Shown here piece after piece: positions 11,634-22,433 of a DNA stretch of 64,000 nt. Position 1 is the stretch's first letter, and the number at the start of each line of letters is the position of its first letter. A model generated the notes under the pieces. That model saw nothing but the letters and a program-made list of their open reading frames with translations. It did not search any database and was not told the DNA's origin. Source of the stretch: Eretmocerus hayati (Eukaryota; Arthropoda; Insecta; Hymenoptera; Aphelinidae); assembly GCA_029851415.1 (NCBI GenBank), contig CM056743.1, positions 69,036,186 to 69,100,185 of the forward strand, in the 5' to 3' direction. The translations under genes and the position numbers were made by a program.

Positions 11634-13387
11634 AGGCGATTTGAGACGAATTCATTCCCCAAACACCCTCTAAAAGCAACATCTGCAGGGTATTTCGACG
11701 ATTTGATGCAGTGCCAAATGGCAGTGGGAATCAGAGTCTTAATTTCAGCACACCTATTGGCAACTAAAACCGGCCACTTAGAAGGGTGCTCATGAATCCA
11801 GTGCAATACTACTCTTGAATCGCAGTGCATATGAATCGACAAATTATCAAATTTGAGCTTTGATGCAAATCGATTGAGCAGCTGGGCGACTGTCAAAGCG
11901 CCGAATAGTTCCAATTCCGGAATCGAGGAGATTTTTATGGGTGCAACTTTTGATTTAGCACCCAACAAGGTGACTTTACAGTCATCATCTAGAATTCGTA
12001 GGTATACAACCGCTGCATACGCTATCTTGGAAGCGTCGGAATAACCATGTAGCTCGTATTTTTGAGCGTTTTTTGTTATACCCAAGTAACGTGGGATTTT
12101 CAAGTCTAAAAGGTGAGTCAAAGGAGAATACCATTGCTCAAATTTTTTGGTGAATTCATCCGGTAGTACCTGATTCCAACGTACATTTTTTATCCACAGC
12201 AGCTGCATGAAATTTTTACCGGTGATGATCACCGGAGTTATCCAGCCCAGTGGGTCAAAGATCCTAGCAATTTTGGGAAGTATAATACGCTTTGTCAGCG
12301 GAACCGTCAAAGGGTCAATTGGCAATTGGAATTTGAAAATGTCATCAGCGGTACACCAACTTATGCCGAGCACTGAGAACAGAGAGTCCTCTTGCAAGGG
12401 GTCGTCCGCAGCTAATATGTTCCTTGGTAATTTATCGATGAGTTCGGGGGTGTTTGAGAGCCATTTTCTCAACTCAAACCCACCAGACTTAAGGAAGTTA
12501 GTTGCATCCGATTGCTTAGTCAAAGTCTCCTCAATTGAGAAGCCACAAGATACTACGTCATCCATGTAGCTCTCTTCATTGATTTCTTCAATAGCGCTCG
12601 GAAAATGTTCACCTTCATCTTCGACTAACTGTTCAAGTGTCATAATGGCTAGAAAGGGACTACTCGTATAGCCAAATGTCAGTACGGTCAACAAAAGTTT
12701 CATTATTGCATCACTGGGGTGCTCTCGCCACAGAATAGTTTGGAGGTGTTGATCCTCTGGATGGACGCCAATTTGTAAAAACATTTGTTTTATATCCGCC
12801 ACAAAAGCATGAGGATACTCACGCCATTGGGTACATAAATCAATTAATTCAGGTAGCGAATTCGGACCTGAATAGAGATATACATTGAGCGAGTAACCCT
12901 CATCAGTAATCATTGAAGCATTGAAAACTGTTCTCACTGGAGTTGTCGAGCTATTCTCTTTGATAACTCCGTGATGAGGTAAAAAATAGAATTGATCATC
13001 AGGGATACTAGTAGTGAATATTGTGCGCACGAAACCTTGCGATAAGTAGACTCGCATTGATTTGACATACGCGTTCTTGGATTCAGGATTCTTTGCAAAC
13101 TTCTTTTCCAGACTTAGAAAAACTCGAAGTGCTTTGGAGTAAGAATCTCCTAGAAAACCTGACTCTGGAAAGTTGGGTTTCCGTGGAAGTTTGACGATAT
13201 ATTTGCCGGTTTCTGTGCGACTCACATTATTATTGTATTGCTCAACACATTTTTGTTCATCATCCGACAAGGAACGTTCGTTTGTAATCTCCTCGCGATC
13301 GAAAAACGAACGGAGAGTTCCATTGAGTTGAGAATCAGTGTCATTAAGACACAAATTTATTGTTGGTCGCAACGATTTTTCAGACAT
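11582..13387 (-). pseudogene. BEL reverse transcriptase and RNase H region
   Basis: About 600 residues. RT spans roughly residues 95-340: first catalytic aspartate in HAFVADIKQMFLQI (D198), and the YMDD box at 274-277 in EESYMDDVVSC. RNase H follows, with D451 in LHGYSDASK, E in SIPELELFGA (about 492), D in MHCDSRVVLHWI (about 523) and YPADVAFRGC (about 569). Both domains look catalytically intact. The frame joins the preceding protease region in phase but is separated by a TAG at 13406. It is left by a frameshift near 11600, after LCWEGPP. As part of the BEL polyprotein it would copy element RNA into cDNA in cytoplasmic particles. Confidence 0.95.
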
Positions 13388-13405
13388 CGAAGAACCAGAA
13401 ACTAT

Positions 13406-14656
13406 CTAGCCGAAATGCGATTTCATAGCTATAGGAGCATCGCCCTTTCGGATCTTACGTAAACCTTGTTGTATGATTTGTGCGTGGATCTGAGCACTAA
13501 GTAATATATCAACAACACCAGGTTCATTAAAATTAGGGTCTGCTAAGCGCAGCTTCTTCAAATGTTTCCAATCTCCATTGAATAGAGAGTTGGGTTGGTA
13601 TTGGGTAACCTTATGAATCACGTAAGCTGACACTATGAATTTTTTATCGGAAGTGAAGCGAGGTCGTATAGTCACCTGCACTACGTTTTTGCCACTTTTA
13701 CCGCGAACTGTCGTAGTAGGTACCATAACGGGTTTTTTCTTCAACCGAAGTAATTGGCATAAGCCTTCTGGAATAAATGAAGATCGTGCGCACTGATCCA
13801 CAATTGCCCGTATTTCGTGTGACGAACCAAATGTAGATTCAGCTAAGATTCGAGCAGTTGCTATGAAAATCTCCCCATCAATGTCATCTTTATTAATAAT
13901 GTTATTGACGTGGTTCGATTCTAATTGTAACATGGATGCTGCACTGTTGGATTGTTGGGCGGGCGTCTTTGATTTGGAAAGTTGATCAGCGGTATTCGGA
14001 ATACTGGGCTTACCGCTTTCATGAATAGTCGTATGATGTTTTCCATTACAAACCGCACAGCGTTTGTCACTAGGACACTCCGGCAAGAGATGGTCGGATG
14101 AGAAGCAATTGAAACATCTCTTGAGTGAGGTTATATATCTTTTTCTCTCAGGCACAGGTTTTGCCTTGAAGGTATTACAAAAGGTGAAAAAATGAAGACC
14201 CTCGCAAATCATGCACACGGGTCTCTCACGTCCAGGCTCTGATTTATCTTTTTGTATCACGTGGACAGCTCTTGAATCTTTGGGTTTAGTATTCTGATTC
14301 TTGTTTTGATTCTTTAAATCAGAGGTACCACTAGATCTGGGTTTTTTCTCTGTCTGCTCAGTTGCTTCCTTAGCACTCTCAAATTGAGCGTGAGCCAGTC
14401 TCTGAGTTTCGAGGAAATCATCGAGCATTTTATAGCTAGGACATTGCTTCGGATTTTCTGATTGTGCGACATGAGATTCCCAATCTTTTTGAAGTGCAGG
14501 AGTAAGACGCTTCACTACTAGAAAAACGACCATGGGGTCCCAAGTATCGATTTGACAGTTCAATGATTTCAGAGCTTTCAGAACATTGTTCACTCCATTG
14601 CGAAGACGACTGATCTCTGAAGCGGTATCAGCTCCCATTTCATTCATGGACATCAA
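13406..14656 (-). pseudogene. BEL gag C-terminal part, zinc knuckles and aspartic protease
   Basis: About 416 residues. A gag-like segment with MLDDFLETQRLAHAQFE is followed by a lysine-rich linker, then CCHC-type knuckles (CMICEGLHFFTFC, CFNCFSSDHLLPEC and CAVCNGKHHTTIH). The retroviral-type aspartic protease of BEL elements follows. Its active-site stretch reads AIVDQCARSSFIP, where the family has DSG or DQG, so the glycine after D-Q is replaced by cysteine. The frame ends SHFG then TAG, where family members continue FGW; a TGG-to-TAG change explains it. Reading continues in the same phase into RT. The upstream gag part lies in another frame (14670-15257). Confidence 0.93.
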
Positions 14657-14669
14657 TTTTGAAAGTAAT

Positions 14670-15257
14670 TTAGAGACTAATGAGCGATGATTTCTGTAGT
14701 TTTCTTAGACGCTTTTCAAAGTTTTTGCCAGAGGAAGCGCTTTCTTCAAAGAGTGCGGCTTCCCCTTTAAGTGAGGATCGCAAATAACTCATTTTATAAA
14801 CATTCGCAAGGCCGTGTTTCTTCACCACCATTGCATCAGAAGAATCGTGAAAATTCGTCCAGCTCTGAATGTCACCAGAGAAGGTGGGAAGTTCAATTGG
14901 CGGTAATTTGGGTTGGAATGTAGCAGATTGTTCAGATGTTTCAGCATTTCGCGAACCGGTAGGTACTGCCGCGTCGAGATTCGATAGGAAGTCTTGGAAT
15001 AGCCCTAGGGAAGCAAAATATGATTCTTCTACACTATCATACACATTATTCTTGAAGTAGTTATCTGAAGCGTCAATATCATCATCGTCTAATAGCTTCT
15101 CATGAATATCTTGGAACTTTTTCCAGTAATCTTCCAACCCCTCCATCCGGGTAAGGCACGCGGCTTTTGTCATCTTAGCTTGGCCTGTTTTTTGGGAGTT
15201 TATATACGCGTTCGCAATGCGCGATTGCAGTCTGAGTTGCTTCTCAATCGAAGCCAT
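14670..15257 (-). pseudogene. BEL gag N-terminal part (DUF1759-like)
   Basis: Starts at ATG 15257 with MASIEKQLRLQSRIAN, the likely gag start since the upstream leader is full of stops and repeats. PIELPTFSGDIQSWTNFHD and YKMSYLRSSLKGEA are the conserved DUF1759 gag hallmarks of BEL/Pao (P.F.G....W..F...F and K..YL...L.G.A). The frame is lost near 14680 after LRKLQKSSLISL; the next segment (14656) is in a different phase, so one frameshift divides gag. Confidence 0.93.
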
Positions 15258-15379
15258 TGTGTATAATTGAATGGATATAGTCGTTGAATTACTCGTTCAC
15301 CGATTTACTCATCTAAACGAATAATTCAGACGAAGTAAAATTTCAGACGATGTCCGAGTGACTATATCGCACTCTACAA

Positions 15380-15685
15380 GATGTGCGAATAGCACCCAAC
15401 AGGATCGGCGAAAATTGCACTCAACAGGATCTACGAGAATCACACTCTACAGGATCTGTGAATGGCACTCAACAGGATCGGCGAAAATTGCGCTCGACAG
15501 GATCTACGAGAATCGCACTCTACGGGATCTATGAATAACACTCAACAGGATCGGCGAAAATCGCACTCTACAGGATCTACGAGAATCGCACTCTACAGGA
15601 TCTGTGAACAGCACTCAACAGGATCGGCGAAAATCGCACTCTACAGGATCTACGAGAATCGCACTCTACCGGATCTGTGACTGGC
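15380..15685. repeat. 73-bp tandem repeat in the BEL leader
   Basis: The word AACAGGATCGGCGAAAATYG recurs at about 15398, 15471, 15545 and 15617, a 73-bp period. Each unit is itself three ~24-bp subunits (GATCGGCGAAAAT, GATCTACGAGAAT, GATCTGTGAA, each followed by a CACTCWACAG word). About four units. Confidence 0.9.
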
Positions 15686-15699
15686 CAAGAATGGTTGTG

Positions 15700-15885
15700 G
15701 TCATGTCAACTCGAGTGCCCAAAAATGGAATATCTCCTCGAATGCTCAAAATGAGTGTTATCAGCGCCGTTAACTCGAGTGCCCAAAATGGAGTATCTCC
15801 TCGAATGCTAAAAATGAGTGTTATCAGCGCGTCAACTTGAGTGCTCAAAATGGAGAATCTCCTCAAATGCTCAAACTGAGTGTTG
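15700..15885. repeat. 63-bp tandem repeat in the BEL leader
   Basis: Three units starting TCAACTCGAGTGCCCAAAA at about 15705, 15769 and 15832, each with ATCTCCTCGAATGCT and ATGAGTGTTATCAGCGC. It adjoins but is unrelated to the 73-bp array. Confidence 0.85.
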
Positions 15886-16642
15886 ACATGAAGAACGAAA
15901 CTAATTTGACTAACTATGTGTCGCGAATAACACGAATGTACGATGCATTATTCATTAAATATAATGATCGGCCGTTGTCCGGTGGTCTCGCAATGAATGA
16001 AAAATCATGGAAATGTAACGATCGTTAGAATATATTGATCAGTCATATACTGTCCCTCCCAAACACGAAGAGAAGCTCAAAATATCCATCGCAAAATGTA
16101 GCATGGTACGGTTCCAACTAACGAGAGGGGAGGGGGCAAGGGCAGGCAGTGAAACATCCCCAGAGAACGTAGGAAAGAGTAATCAACTCACTCACCGAAC
16201 GATGACCTTGCCTCTTGTCGCGAACGCTCCGCGCTTGTTATGTTGTACAAGAATGTGAAGGCCGCCGTCGTTGTGGCGCCGCTATGTCGCCGACTCGCTG
16301 CTCATCTGCTGCTAACTGCGACGTTGAAGAAGGAGCATGCTTGCTCATGAAGATGGCTGCCGCGTTCTCTTTATATGGTCCGCTTGGCATCACATGCCGT
16401 TTGGAGCACTAAGGACAAAATGGGTGTCCATTGGCGTGGGTGCTGACACAACGATGATGATGCCATGCGATTCCCACAGTTGTGTGGATCGCAAGTTTTA
16501 CGCACGGTATTTGAGAGTTATCGCACTATAATTAGTGCACGATATAGAAGCACTTGGCGAATAAACTCCGCACCAATATTTGCACCACGTTCTCACACAT
16601 CACTGTGATAACTTCCTCCATTCACTGCATTTTTTATCCGGA
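15886..16642. other. Rest of BEL 5' leader, no gene
   Basis: About 760 bp between the leader repeats and the primer-binding site. No coding motif was found on either strand; unusually long for a BEL leader, so it may hold an unrecognised insertion. Confidence 0.5.
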
Positions 16643-16656
16643 GGCTCGAAGGACCA
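16643..16656 (-). other. Primer-binding site, tRNA-Tyr type
   Basis: Minus-strand TGGTCCTTCGAGCC begins two bases after the 5' LTR. It is complementary to the 3' end of animal tRNA-Tyr, whose acceptor strand reads GGCTCGAAGGACCA. This assigns the primer for reverse transcription. The tRNA identity rests on recalled tRNA-Tyr sequence. Confidence 0.8.
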
Positions 16657-16658
16657 AA

Positions 16659-16994
16659 TGTTTATATGCGGGGTTGGATTCAGGTGAATGCAGAATGAAC
16701 TAGAGGAGAGGTTTAATTGAACTGTTCGCAAAACTTTATTAAGCAATATGATACATCCTCGAGGTGGTGGAGAGTGTGCGTACTGTTCGCGATCCACAAG
16801 AAGACTGACTGAACCGGAGCAGAGCGGGAGGCTTATAGCCGAGCGGCTGAATGTCTATATATATATATATATATATATACTGCAGTCGGTTCTACTGCCG
16901 GTTGAGCATCTAATGCCACTTGACGGCTTAGCTAATGTGTGCGTGAATGTATGTGTGCTGTCGCGGACATTGTTTGATTGGTGCTACATAAACA
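16659..16994 (-). repeat. BEL 5' LTR (336 bp)
   Basis: Plus-strand reading starts TGTTTATATGCGGGG and ends GTGCTACATAAACA. It carries a (TA)n tract at about 16856-16879, longer than in the partner LTR. Promoter activity would lie here, driving minus-strand transcription. Confidence 0.95.
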
Positions 16995-16999
16995 GATTA
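16995..16999. repeat. Target-site duplication GATTA, right copy
   Basis: Matches 5103-5107; flanks the outer end of the right LTR. Confidence 0.9.
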
Positions 17000-17589
17000 T
17001 ATCTCATTGATTCTACTTCATTCATCTCACTTCATTTTATCTGAACTTCGTTTCATTCCATCTCAGTTTATTGGAATGAAATGGGCACCAAAGCCTCACA
17101 TCCAGAAATACTATAATGACCTATTGGTTTTCTCGACGGAGAGCAGAAAATTTTTCTTGACAATTGTGTAATCATCATTACAGCGTCGTTTTATGATTTT
17201 TCACTTCATGACGGGTTTCATCCTTGAAAACCCAAGGAATTAGTGCGAAATAGTTCAGTTTCTCATTCAATTCCCTTTTTATCCCAGGACTAAGAGTGAT
17301 GGACGAATTGTCTCACGCGCGTAAGCGTTTTGGCTTAACGCACAAAAAAATGCACGATCTGGCGCCCCCAACAATGATCCCAGCTAAGCTGAGCTTCAAG
17401 AGCAACAAATGCCTGGTCATCTTGAAAGAGGGCAATTGCTTGCGCGACGAGGTCCAACATAAGGATGGCAGGCGGAATCTTGAGATCCTAGACGGGCTGC
17501 AACGAGAGATGGACTACCGAGATGAGGCCGACGAGCAAAATATGCCACGACGTCAAGCTCCTCGCCAAGCGCTGCAGCAGGCTCCAGGT
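17000..17589. other. Flank with an unassigned plus-strand frame
   Basis: A plus-strand frame from 17296 to 17592 reads MMDELSHARKRFGLTHKK and is rich in charged residues. It has no recognised domain and lies opposite the C-terminal end of the minus-strand repeat frame. Only one of the two could be real. Confidence 0.25.
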
Positions 17590-18080
17590 TGAGCCCCTCG
17601 ACGAGGGCTCTAGCAGGCTCCAGGTCGAGTCCCTCACGAGGCATTGTGGCAGGCTCCAGATCGAGCTCCCCGCCGAGCACTGCATCATGTTCCGAGTCGA
17701 GCTCCTCGCCGAGCACCGCACCACCAGGCTCCTGGGCGAGACCCTCGCGAGGCACCGCGGGAGGCTCTAGTTCGAGCTCCTCGCAGGCACCGCATCAGGT
17801 TCCGAGCCGAGCTCCTCGCCGAGCACCACACCACCGGGCTCCAGGGTGAGCCCCTCGCGAGGCACCGCAGCACGCTCCAGATCGAGCTCCTCGTCGAGCA
17901 CCGCAGCAGGTTCCCGGTCGAGCTCCTCGTCGACAACCACATCAGTCTCTAGGTCAAGCTCAATGCCGTGCCGTACGCGAGGATCCAATCCGAGGTGCGC
18001 GTCTAGTTGCACAGCAAGCTCTGCACCAGGTTCAGCGTCCTCTTCGCTGCCAACTACGACTCCGTCAGCGATTAATCGAG
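17417..18080 (-). pseudogene. Possible acidic 12-residue-repeat protein with one frameshift
   Basis: Minus-strand reading gives repeated units of the form VLDEELDLEPAA and VPREGLTLEPGG, about ten copies. The frame is open from about 18080 to 17767 (LGLDPRVRHGIELDLE, VVVDEELDREPAA), then again, one base out of phase, from 17755 to 17417 (VLGEELDSEHDA, MPREGLDLEPARA, ending VGPRRASNCPLSR). Unit-to-unit changes include several synonymous ones (GAC/GAT, GAA/GAG, CCT/CCC) in this frame. That supports, but does not prove, coding. There is no start codon at the 5' edge and no known domain. A GC-rich minisatellite open in several frames by chance is the alternative. Confidence 0.3.
17590..17962. repeat. 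GC-rich 36-bp minisatellite, about 10 units
   Basis: The word GAGCTCCTCG or a variant falls at 17591, 17627, 17663, 17699, 17738, 17774, 17809, 17848, 17884, 17920 and (as AAGCTC) 17956. Steps are almost all 36 bp, with two of 39 and one of 35. The 36-bp and 39-bp steps preserve a reading frame; the single 35-bp step does not. The block is far richer in G and C than its surroundings. Confidence 0.92.
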
Positions 18081-18089
18081 GAGTTGTGA

Positions 18090-19850
18090 ATCATACTGCT
18101 GTCAAAGACACGTCAATATTTCGTTCGACTGACTTCGTTACATTTTTACATAAGATCAGCTCTTTTGCTTTTCAATGTCCGCGTGAAAATGCGCGGCTGT
18201 TAATTTCCATGGAGTCGATTCTTCTGTTTGAATTTCATGATAATGAAATGAATGTGACCTCCTAAATCAATCATGCCTCATAAATATCGCATGATTGTTG
18301 TTCATCAAATCTAGCAGAATTGAACCATTGCTGGATAGAGCGTGGGTGGTAGGTGGTATCGGAAGCGAGTTCACGAAATTTCAAATTCCCTTCTCATATT
18401 CAAGCCAAATCATTCTCATCTCATTTGCTCCAAATCTGTCAATTTCCATAACTTCAGCAAGCTCCACTAAGAAATTTGCCGATCATTTCTCTGTGTCAAA
18501 GCTATTGTGAGAACCTCATCTGAATAGTTTCTCGCCATGCAATTTTTCTATCAAAGATTTTAAAATTGACCCACTTGAGGTATTGTTTCACTTCTCGGCA
18601 ATAAGTAAGCATTCATCGACTCATGGCGTATAGTTTAGTTCAATTTTTATATTTAATGTGCCTTAATTGACAAGCATTGACGATCTCATCCCGTGACACC
18701 ACGATACAAACACAAATATATATATGTATTGATTGATCGTGAGAAACGCCTGTGGCCAGCGCCTCTAGCGCTGAGCGAATCCCTTGTCAGGTGCACAAGC
18801 GTACAAGCGTGATAATGCCCTTCGACTCCAAAGATAGCGCAGTGTCGCGCAGTGAAGAGTATTCCTACTTCTGGCTCCCAGTGTGCAGATATTGCTGCCT
18901 CTGCTATCGCTCTGCTTCCCTAATAGTTTCTTGCGGCTTTACTGTCATGCATCAACATTCGCGATATTTGACAATCGCATAGTACAGAGCAATAGGTCAA
19001 GTATCATTACACGTATCAGGACGGGTCGACGCGCCGCGATGATCCCATAAGCACTTGAGTGTTTCAGAGATGCACGACAAGGGCTCGGGCGTAGTAGTGT
19101 CGAGACGTACAATTTGATGGCATTACTTGGTCGAGCATTCCCTTGAAAATATTGTACTGAACTTAGCACTCGAACTATGGATTCCCGAATGGCTGTATTA
19201 ACCACTTGTGAGATTTCTCAATTTCATTTGCTGAAGCAATAACCAAGTATTTGGGATCCGAAAATACTGTATAAGAGTAAGATTTCGAGAAATGAATATT
19301 CAGATCCTCATTGCTGCGATCGAGGGGGATTGAGTGATGGAGCACAATCGAGAAATCTACATAATGGTGATTTGCAGGATGTGATTAATGATCAGAGAAT
19401 GAAACTCGGAATCATTCCATCATTTGATTTCATATCAAATTCTCACTCGAAGCATAAGTATCCCTATTGAGTCTCTATTTTAGCATGTCAGACACAGAGT
19501 ATCAGAGAGAGCTTTTGGCGTAACGGTCAATCTTCGATATTCGAGCGATCGGTCTCGTAACCAGTGATAATATGTTTGAGAGATGCTAAGGTATGAGAGA
19601 ATATTATAGTGCCGTCATTTGACATTATAAGAGCGATTGCTGTAGCTAGAAGCTACTTGCAATCCGTGAACGTCATTTTTACATGAATCGAGACGAGTCA
19701 GACTCACATAAAATTTTGACGGAGTCTTTCAAAACCAGGAACAACTACTCAATAATTGATGCTGTCTCTATTCGCTCGGATGACATCCATGAGTCTGTCT
19801 AGCATGGAGTTTGTGAGTCTCTCGAAATAGTCGAATTCGCCTCGGAGATC
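18090..19850. other. Unannotated stretch
   Basis: No recognisable gene, RNA or element end was found. Short open frames are without motifs. A short TATATATATG tract lies near 18716-18728. Confidence 0.45.
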
Positions 19851-19857
19851 TTCTCAC

Positions 19858-20450
19858 GACGCCATGACCCTTTCATGCAGCTTATTCTGGGTCCTTGCCA
19901 TCCCAGGCCGCCAAGTCCTTACTATCTCGGATTTTGCGTTTTCGATTATGTTGAGATCGGGGGATCTGGGTGGGTGGGCCAGTTTCCGGAATCTCGGATG
20001 CACATTCCACCACGCCTGAGTCAAGCAAGCCGTATGTATCGGGCTGTTCTCTTCGATCACAAGAATTGGGCCATAGTTCGGAGGATAACGCTGCTCTATG
20101 CTCGGAAGAAACTCATTCTCCAGATTTTCGTCATAGCGCGCAGCGTTTATCATCCGACCAACTTGAACAATGAGCCCGGGGCCCCTGCCGTTCACCCATG
20201 CCCAGCACGATCCGGTCACTCGTCAGCTGTGGAAGCTTTTCAAGACATTGATGCTCTCATAGCGCGCGTTAGGCAACCACCACAGTCGGAGTCGTCCATC
20301 CTTTTCTGAAGTGAAAACTTCCTCATCCATACAGATAATCGGCCACCACATAATTGCCATCCAATGAACATATCTAGTACATTAAAACATAATTTGTCGG
20401 TCATTACTCTCAAGAACCGGCATTCTTTGATCAATTGAATTCGGGGTAAA
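19858..20450 (-). pseudogene. Tc1/mariner-type transposase relic, catalytic part
   Basis: Minus-strand reading from about 20345 gives ICMDEEVFTSEKDGRLRLWW, holding the first catalytic aspartate, then one TGA, then CWAWVNGRGPGLIV, VIEENSPIHTACLTQ, PPRSPDLNIIENAKSEI and a stop at 19854. These match the D, DN and SPDLN.IEN motifs of Tc1/mariner DDE transposases. Where the family has DNSPIH this copy has EENSPIH, so the second catalytic aspartate appears replaced by glutamate. The N-terminal DNA-binding half is not recognisable beyond about 20450. No terminal inverted repeats were located. Inactive fossil. Confidence 0.88.
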
Positions 20451-20771
20451 CAAGGCAACCAATCTCAACAGAATCAAAATGATATTTGCTAAATTGTGAT
20501 CGTATATTGATCGAAAGCATATCTATAAGAGAGAATCATTTGATGGAATTCCAACTACTAGATCCGTGTTCAGGAGATATTTTTTCATTGAATTTTCGTT
20601 GTGCTACCACAAATATCGTGATTACAAGTAAATTGAGAAGACTCGACTTCGGCTCAGATCTGTTGTTGTGAGAATCAAGCAATTGCTTCCAATTTTGAGA
20701 GCAAATCCCGATCTTTTGTTATCAGGAAGGACTCCAATTGATGTGGTTATATCATAGAAGTAGAGGAATTT
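20451..20771. other. Unannotated stretch
   Basis: Nothing supported. Confidence 0.4.
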
Positions 20772-21053
20772 TTACTGGTATGCATGTGTCAATCTAGTTT
20801 CAGCGTTCCGAAGGGTTGAGAAAGGTTTTGTTGCTGTCTTGTGGTTTCCCAAACCAGCTTGTTCTTTTGAAGCTTTCCTTATAAATGCAGCGCAGACTCC
20901 AATCTCCAAAAAATCGGGCAATACTGTGGCGGGTTGGAATAGATTCTCCTGTAGAATACGGACGGCTTGTTCAGGGTCCTCATCAGAAATTTTTTCTGTA
21001 CCTCCTAAAATAACCACCAAATACGAATGTGAGGTGTTATGGATGAGTCTCAC
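20772..21053 (-). other. Possible protein-coding exon, unassigned
   Basis: The minus-strand frame reads GGTEKISDEDPEQAVRILQ, then LPDFLEIGVCAAFIRKAS and LGNHKTATKPFSTL. It has a balanced amino-acid composition unlike the surrounding AT-rich shadows. A possible splice acceptor (TTATTTTAG) precedes GAGGTACAG near 21010 and a possible donor (CAGTAAAA) ends it near 20775. I do not recognise the family. It may be a host exon or a fragment of an unidentified element. Confidence 0.25.
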
Positions 21054-21991
21054 TATCTATGAAATCTCCTCGATCCTAAAACTCACTGCACATGTGCACT
21101 TAAGCCCAAAATCTCGATCAGAATTCCATACTTACAATTCAGACACGTATCTTCATTGTGATCTTACTCTTCGAGTGTCTTAGAACTTCGATTTGGAAGT
21201 GAATGAAGTGAGTATCAGAACATTCTTTAAAACATATCATTTCGGAGAGAGCATCGAATTTTACGTGGATAAAAGTGTTCACACATTTTTCTCGTGATGT
21301 TGTTCTTGAGAAAAAATTAATCAGTGATTTCCAGGGAATTCCCCATATATAAGCCCAACTGCTTTTGAAAGAATATTTCAAAGCATATTCCGATAGGTTT
21401 TTATCTCAGATTTTGAATGCGTCCGATCGCGTGTTGATAGCTCCCTTCTTTTTCGAACTATAGCTGTTATAGTCAGAATAAGTCAGCATTTTTTTGACGG
21501 AAAAAGAACTGAATCAAATTGCTCCCCCGCTGCGTATACAACTTTTTAGGGTCATAGCGACCGGTTGTTTGTCGTATTTTGAGCTATAGAATCAGTGGAA
21601 TATCATGCGCAGACGATCGGGAACACCATGCTTTATCGACCATTCATTTCACATGGAACTGCTCAGAAGTGATAATTTAAGGCAATTAGAATTTTTTCAG
21701 ACATCTGGTGTAGACAGATAGATGGAGGAAGAGTTTCCGCATACACCGATACCAATAGCTCAAAATTTTTGAAAATGTGAAAATCAATAGGTCAAAAATG
21801 TCACTCACACCTTTCTTACTTTGCAGGCCAGTACTGTATGGTAACAAATCAGATCTCTGCATATCGAGGGAGTGGCCGATCGCAGATTCAAAAACTATAC
21901 AAGTCTCACATTTCAAATCCAAAATGAAATTTTGCCCCTGTTTAGGATTCGAATATTTGTACAGCGAGATGCGCACGCCGTTTCCCCTCAG
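21054..21991. other. Unannotated AT-rich stretch
   Basis: No gene or repeat supported. Confidence 0.45.
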
Positions 21992-22433
21992 AATAGTTGT
22001 ATTATATTAAGTTCGATGTCACCAATACTACAATAGCCGTGCGTGTGCCTTACCTCTTCTCAACAGCTCGCAAAAGCTCCAAATCAGTTCAGCCTTGACC
22101 AAGGCCCACAGCGGATCTTTGTTTACCCCGTACACGCGACGATCGCTCATCATATATACATATATATATATCGACTATCGGGCGATCATATCGACCAAAG
22201 TACCTTTTGTGTGTCCCCGCGGATTGTGAGAAAAGTGCATCCTCGCTCGACTGATTTAGTGCACTGAACGCGAGTGACAAACTGTGTATTTAGATCGTAA
22301 GCTCTAGTGAATAAATGTGATTTTCTGTGAAGTTACACAAAATCTACAGATCACTGGCTTGGATCACCAACCCCGCTCGAGACTCCTCATCCCCGTGTTT
22401 CAACCCCAAGGGAAGCAACTCAGCTCCCGAACA
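21992..22433 (+). repeat. Left LTR of the deleted BEL element
   Basis: Matches the split right LTR over its full length, including TGTGATTTTCTGTGAAGTTA and the terminal CCGAACA. The exact first base is uncertain because the two copies share AATAGTTGTATT at the 5' edge. Confidence 0.85.

Larger units (their letters stand above)
5108..16994 (-). mobile_element. BEL/Pao LTR retrotransposon, full length, inactivated
   Basis: Direct LTRs at 5108-5431 and 16659-16994 enclose minus-strand gag, protease, RT, RNase H and integrase sequence in BEL/Pao order. Both ends carry the inverted TGTTTATG/CATAAACA and the element is flanked by GATTA on each side (5103-5107 and 16995-16999), a 5-bp duplication as expected for BEL/Pao. 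A tRNA-Tyr-type primer site follows the 5' LTR and a purine tract precedes the 3' LTR. By eye the LTRs differ by about ten substitutions plus the length of a TA microsatellite, so insertion is not ancient. It is dead: a frameshift in gag, an in-frame stop between protease and RT, a frameshift at about 11.6 kb, a stop near 10.85 kb, and a 4.3-kb insertion within the integrase. Confidence 0.95.

Noticed and set aside
12207..12569. 120-residue plus-strand frame
   Set aside because: Antisense shadow of the BEL reverse transcriptase.
16643..16656. A tRNA-Tyr gene end
   Set aside because: Only the last 14 bases match and they sit two bases from an LTR; this is a primer-binding site.
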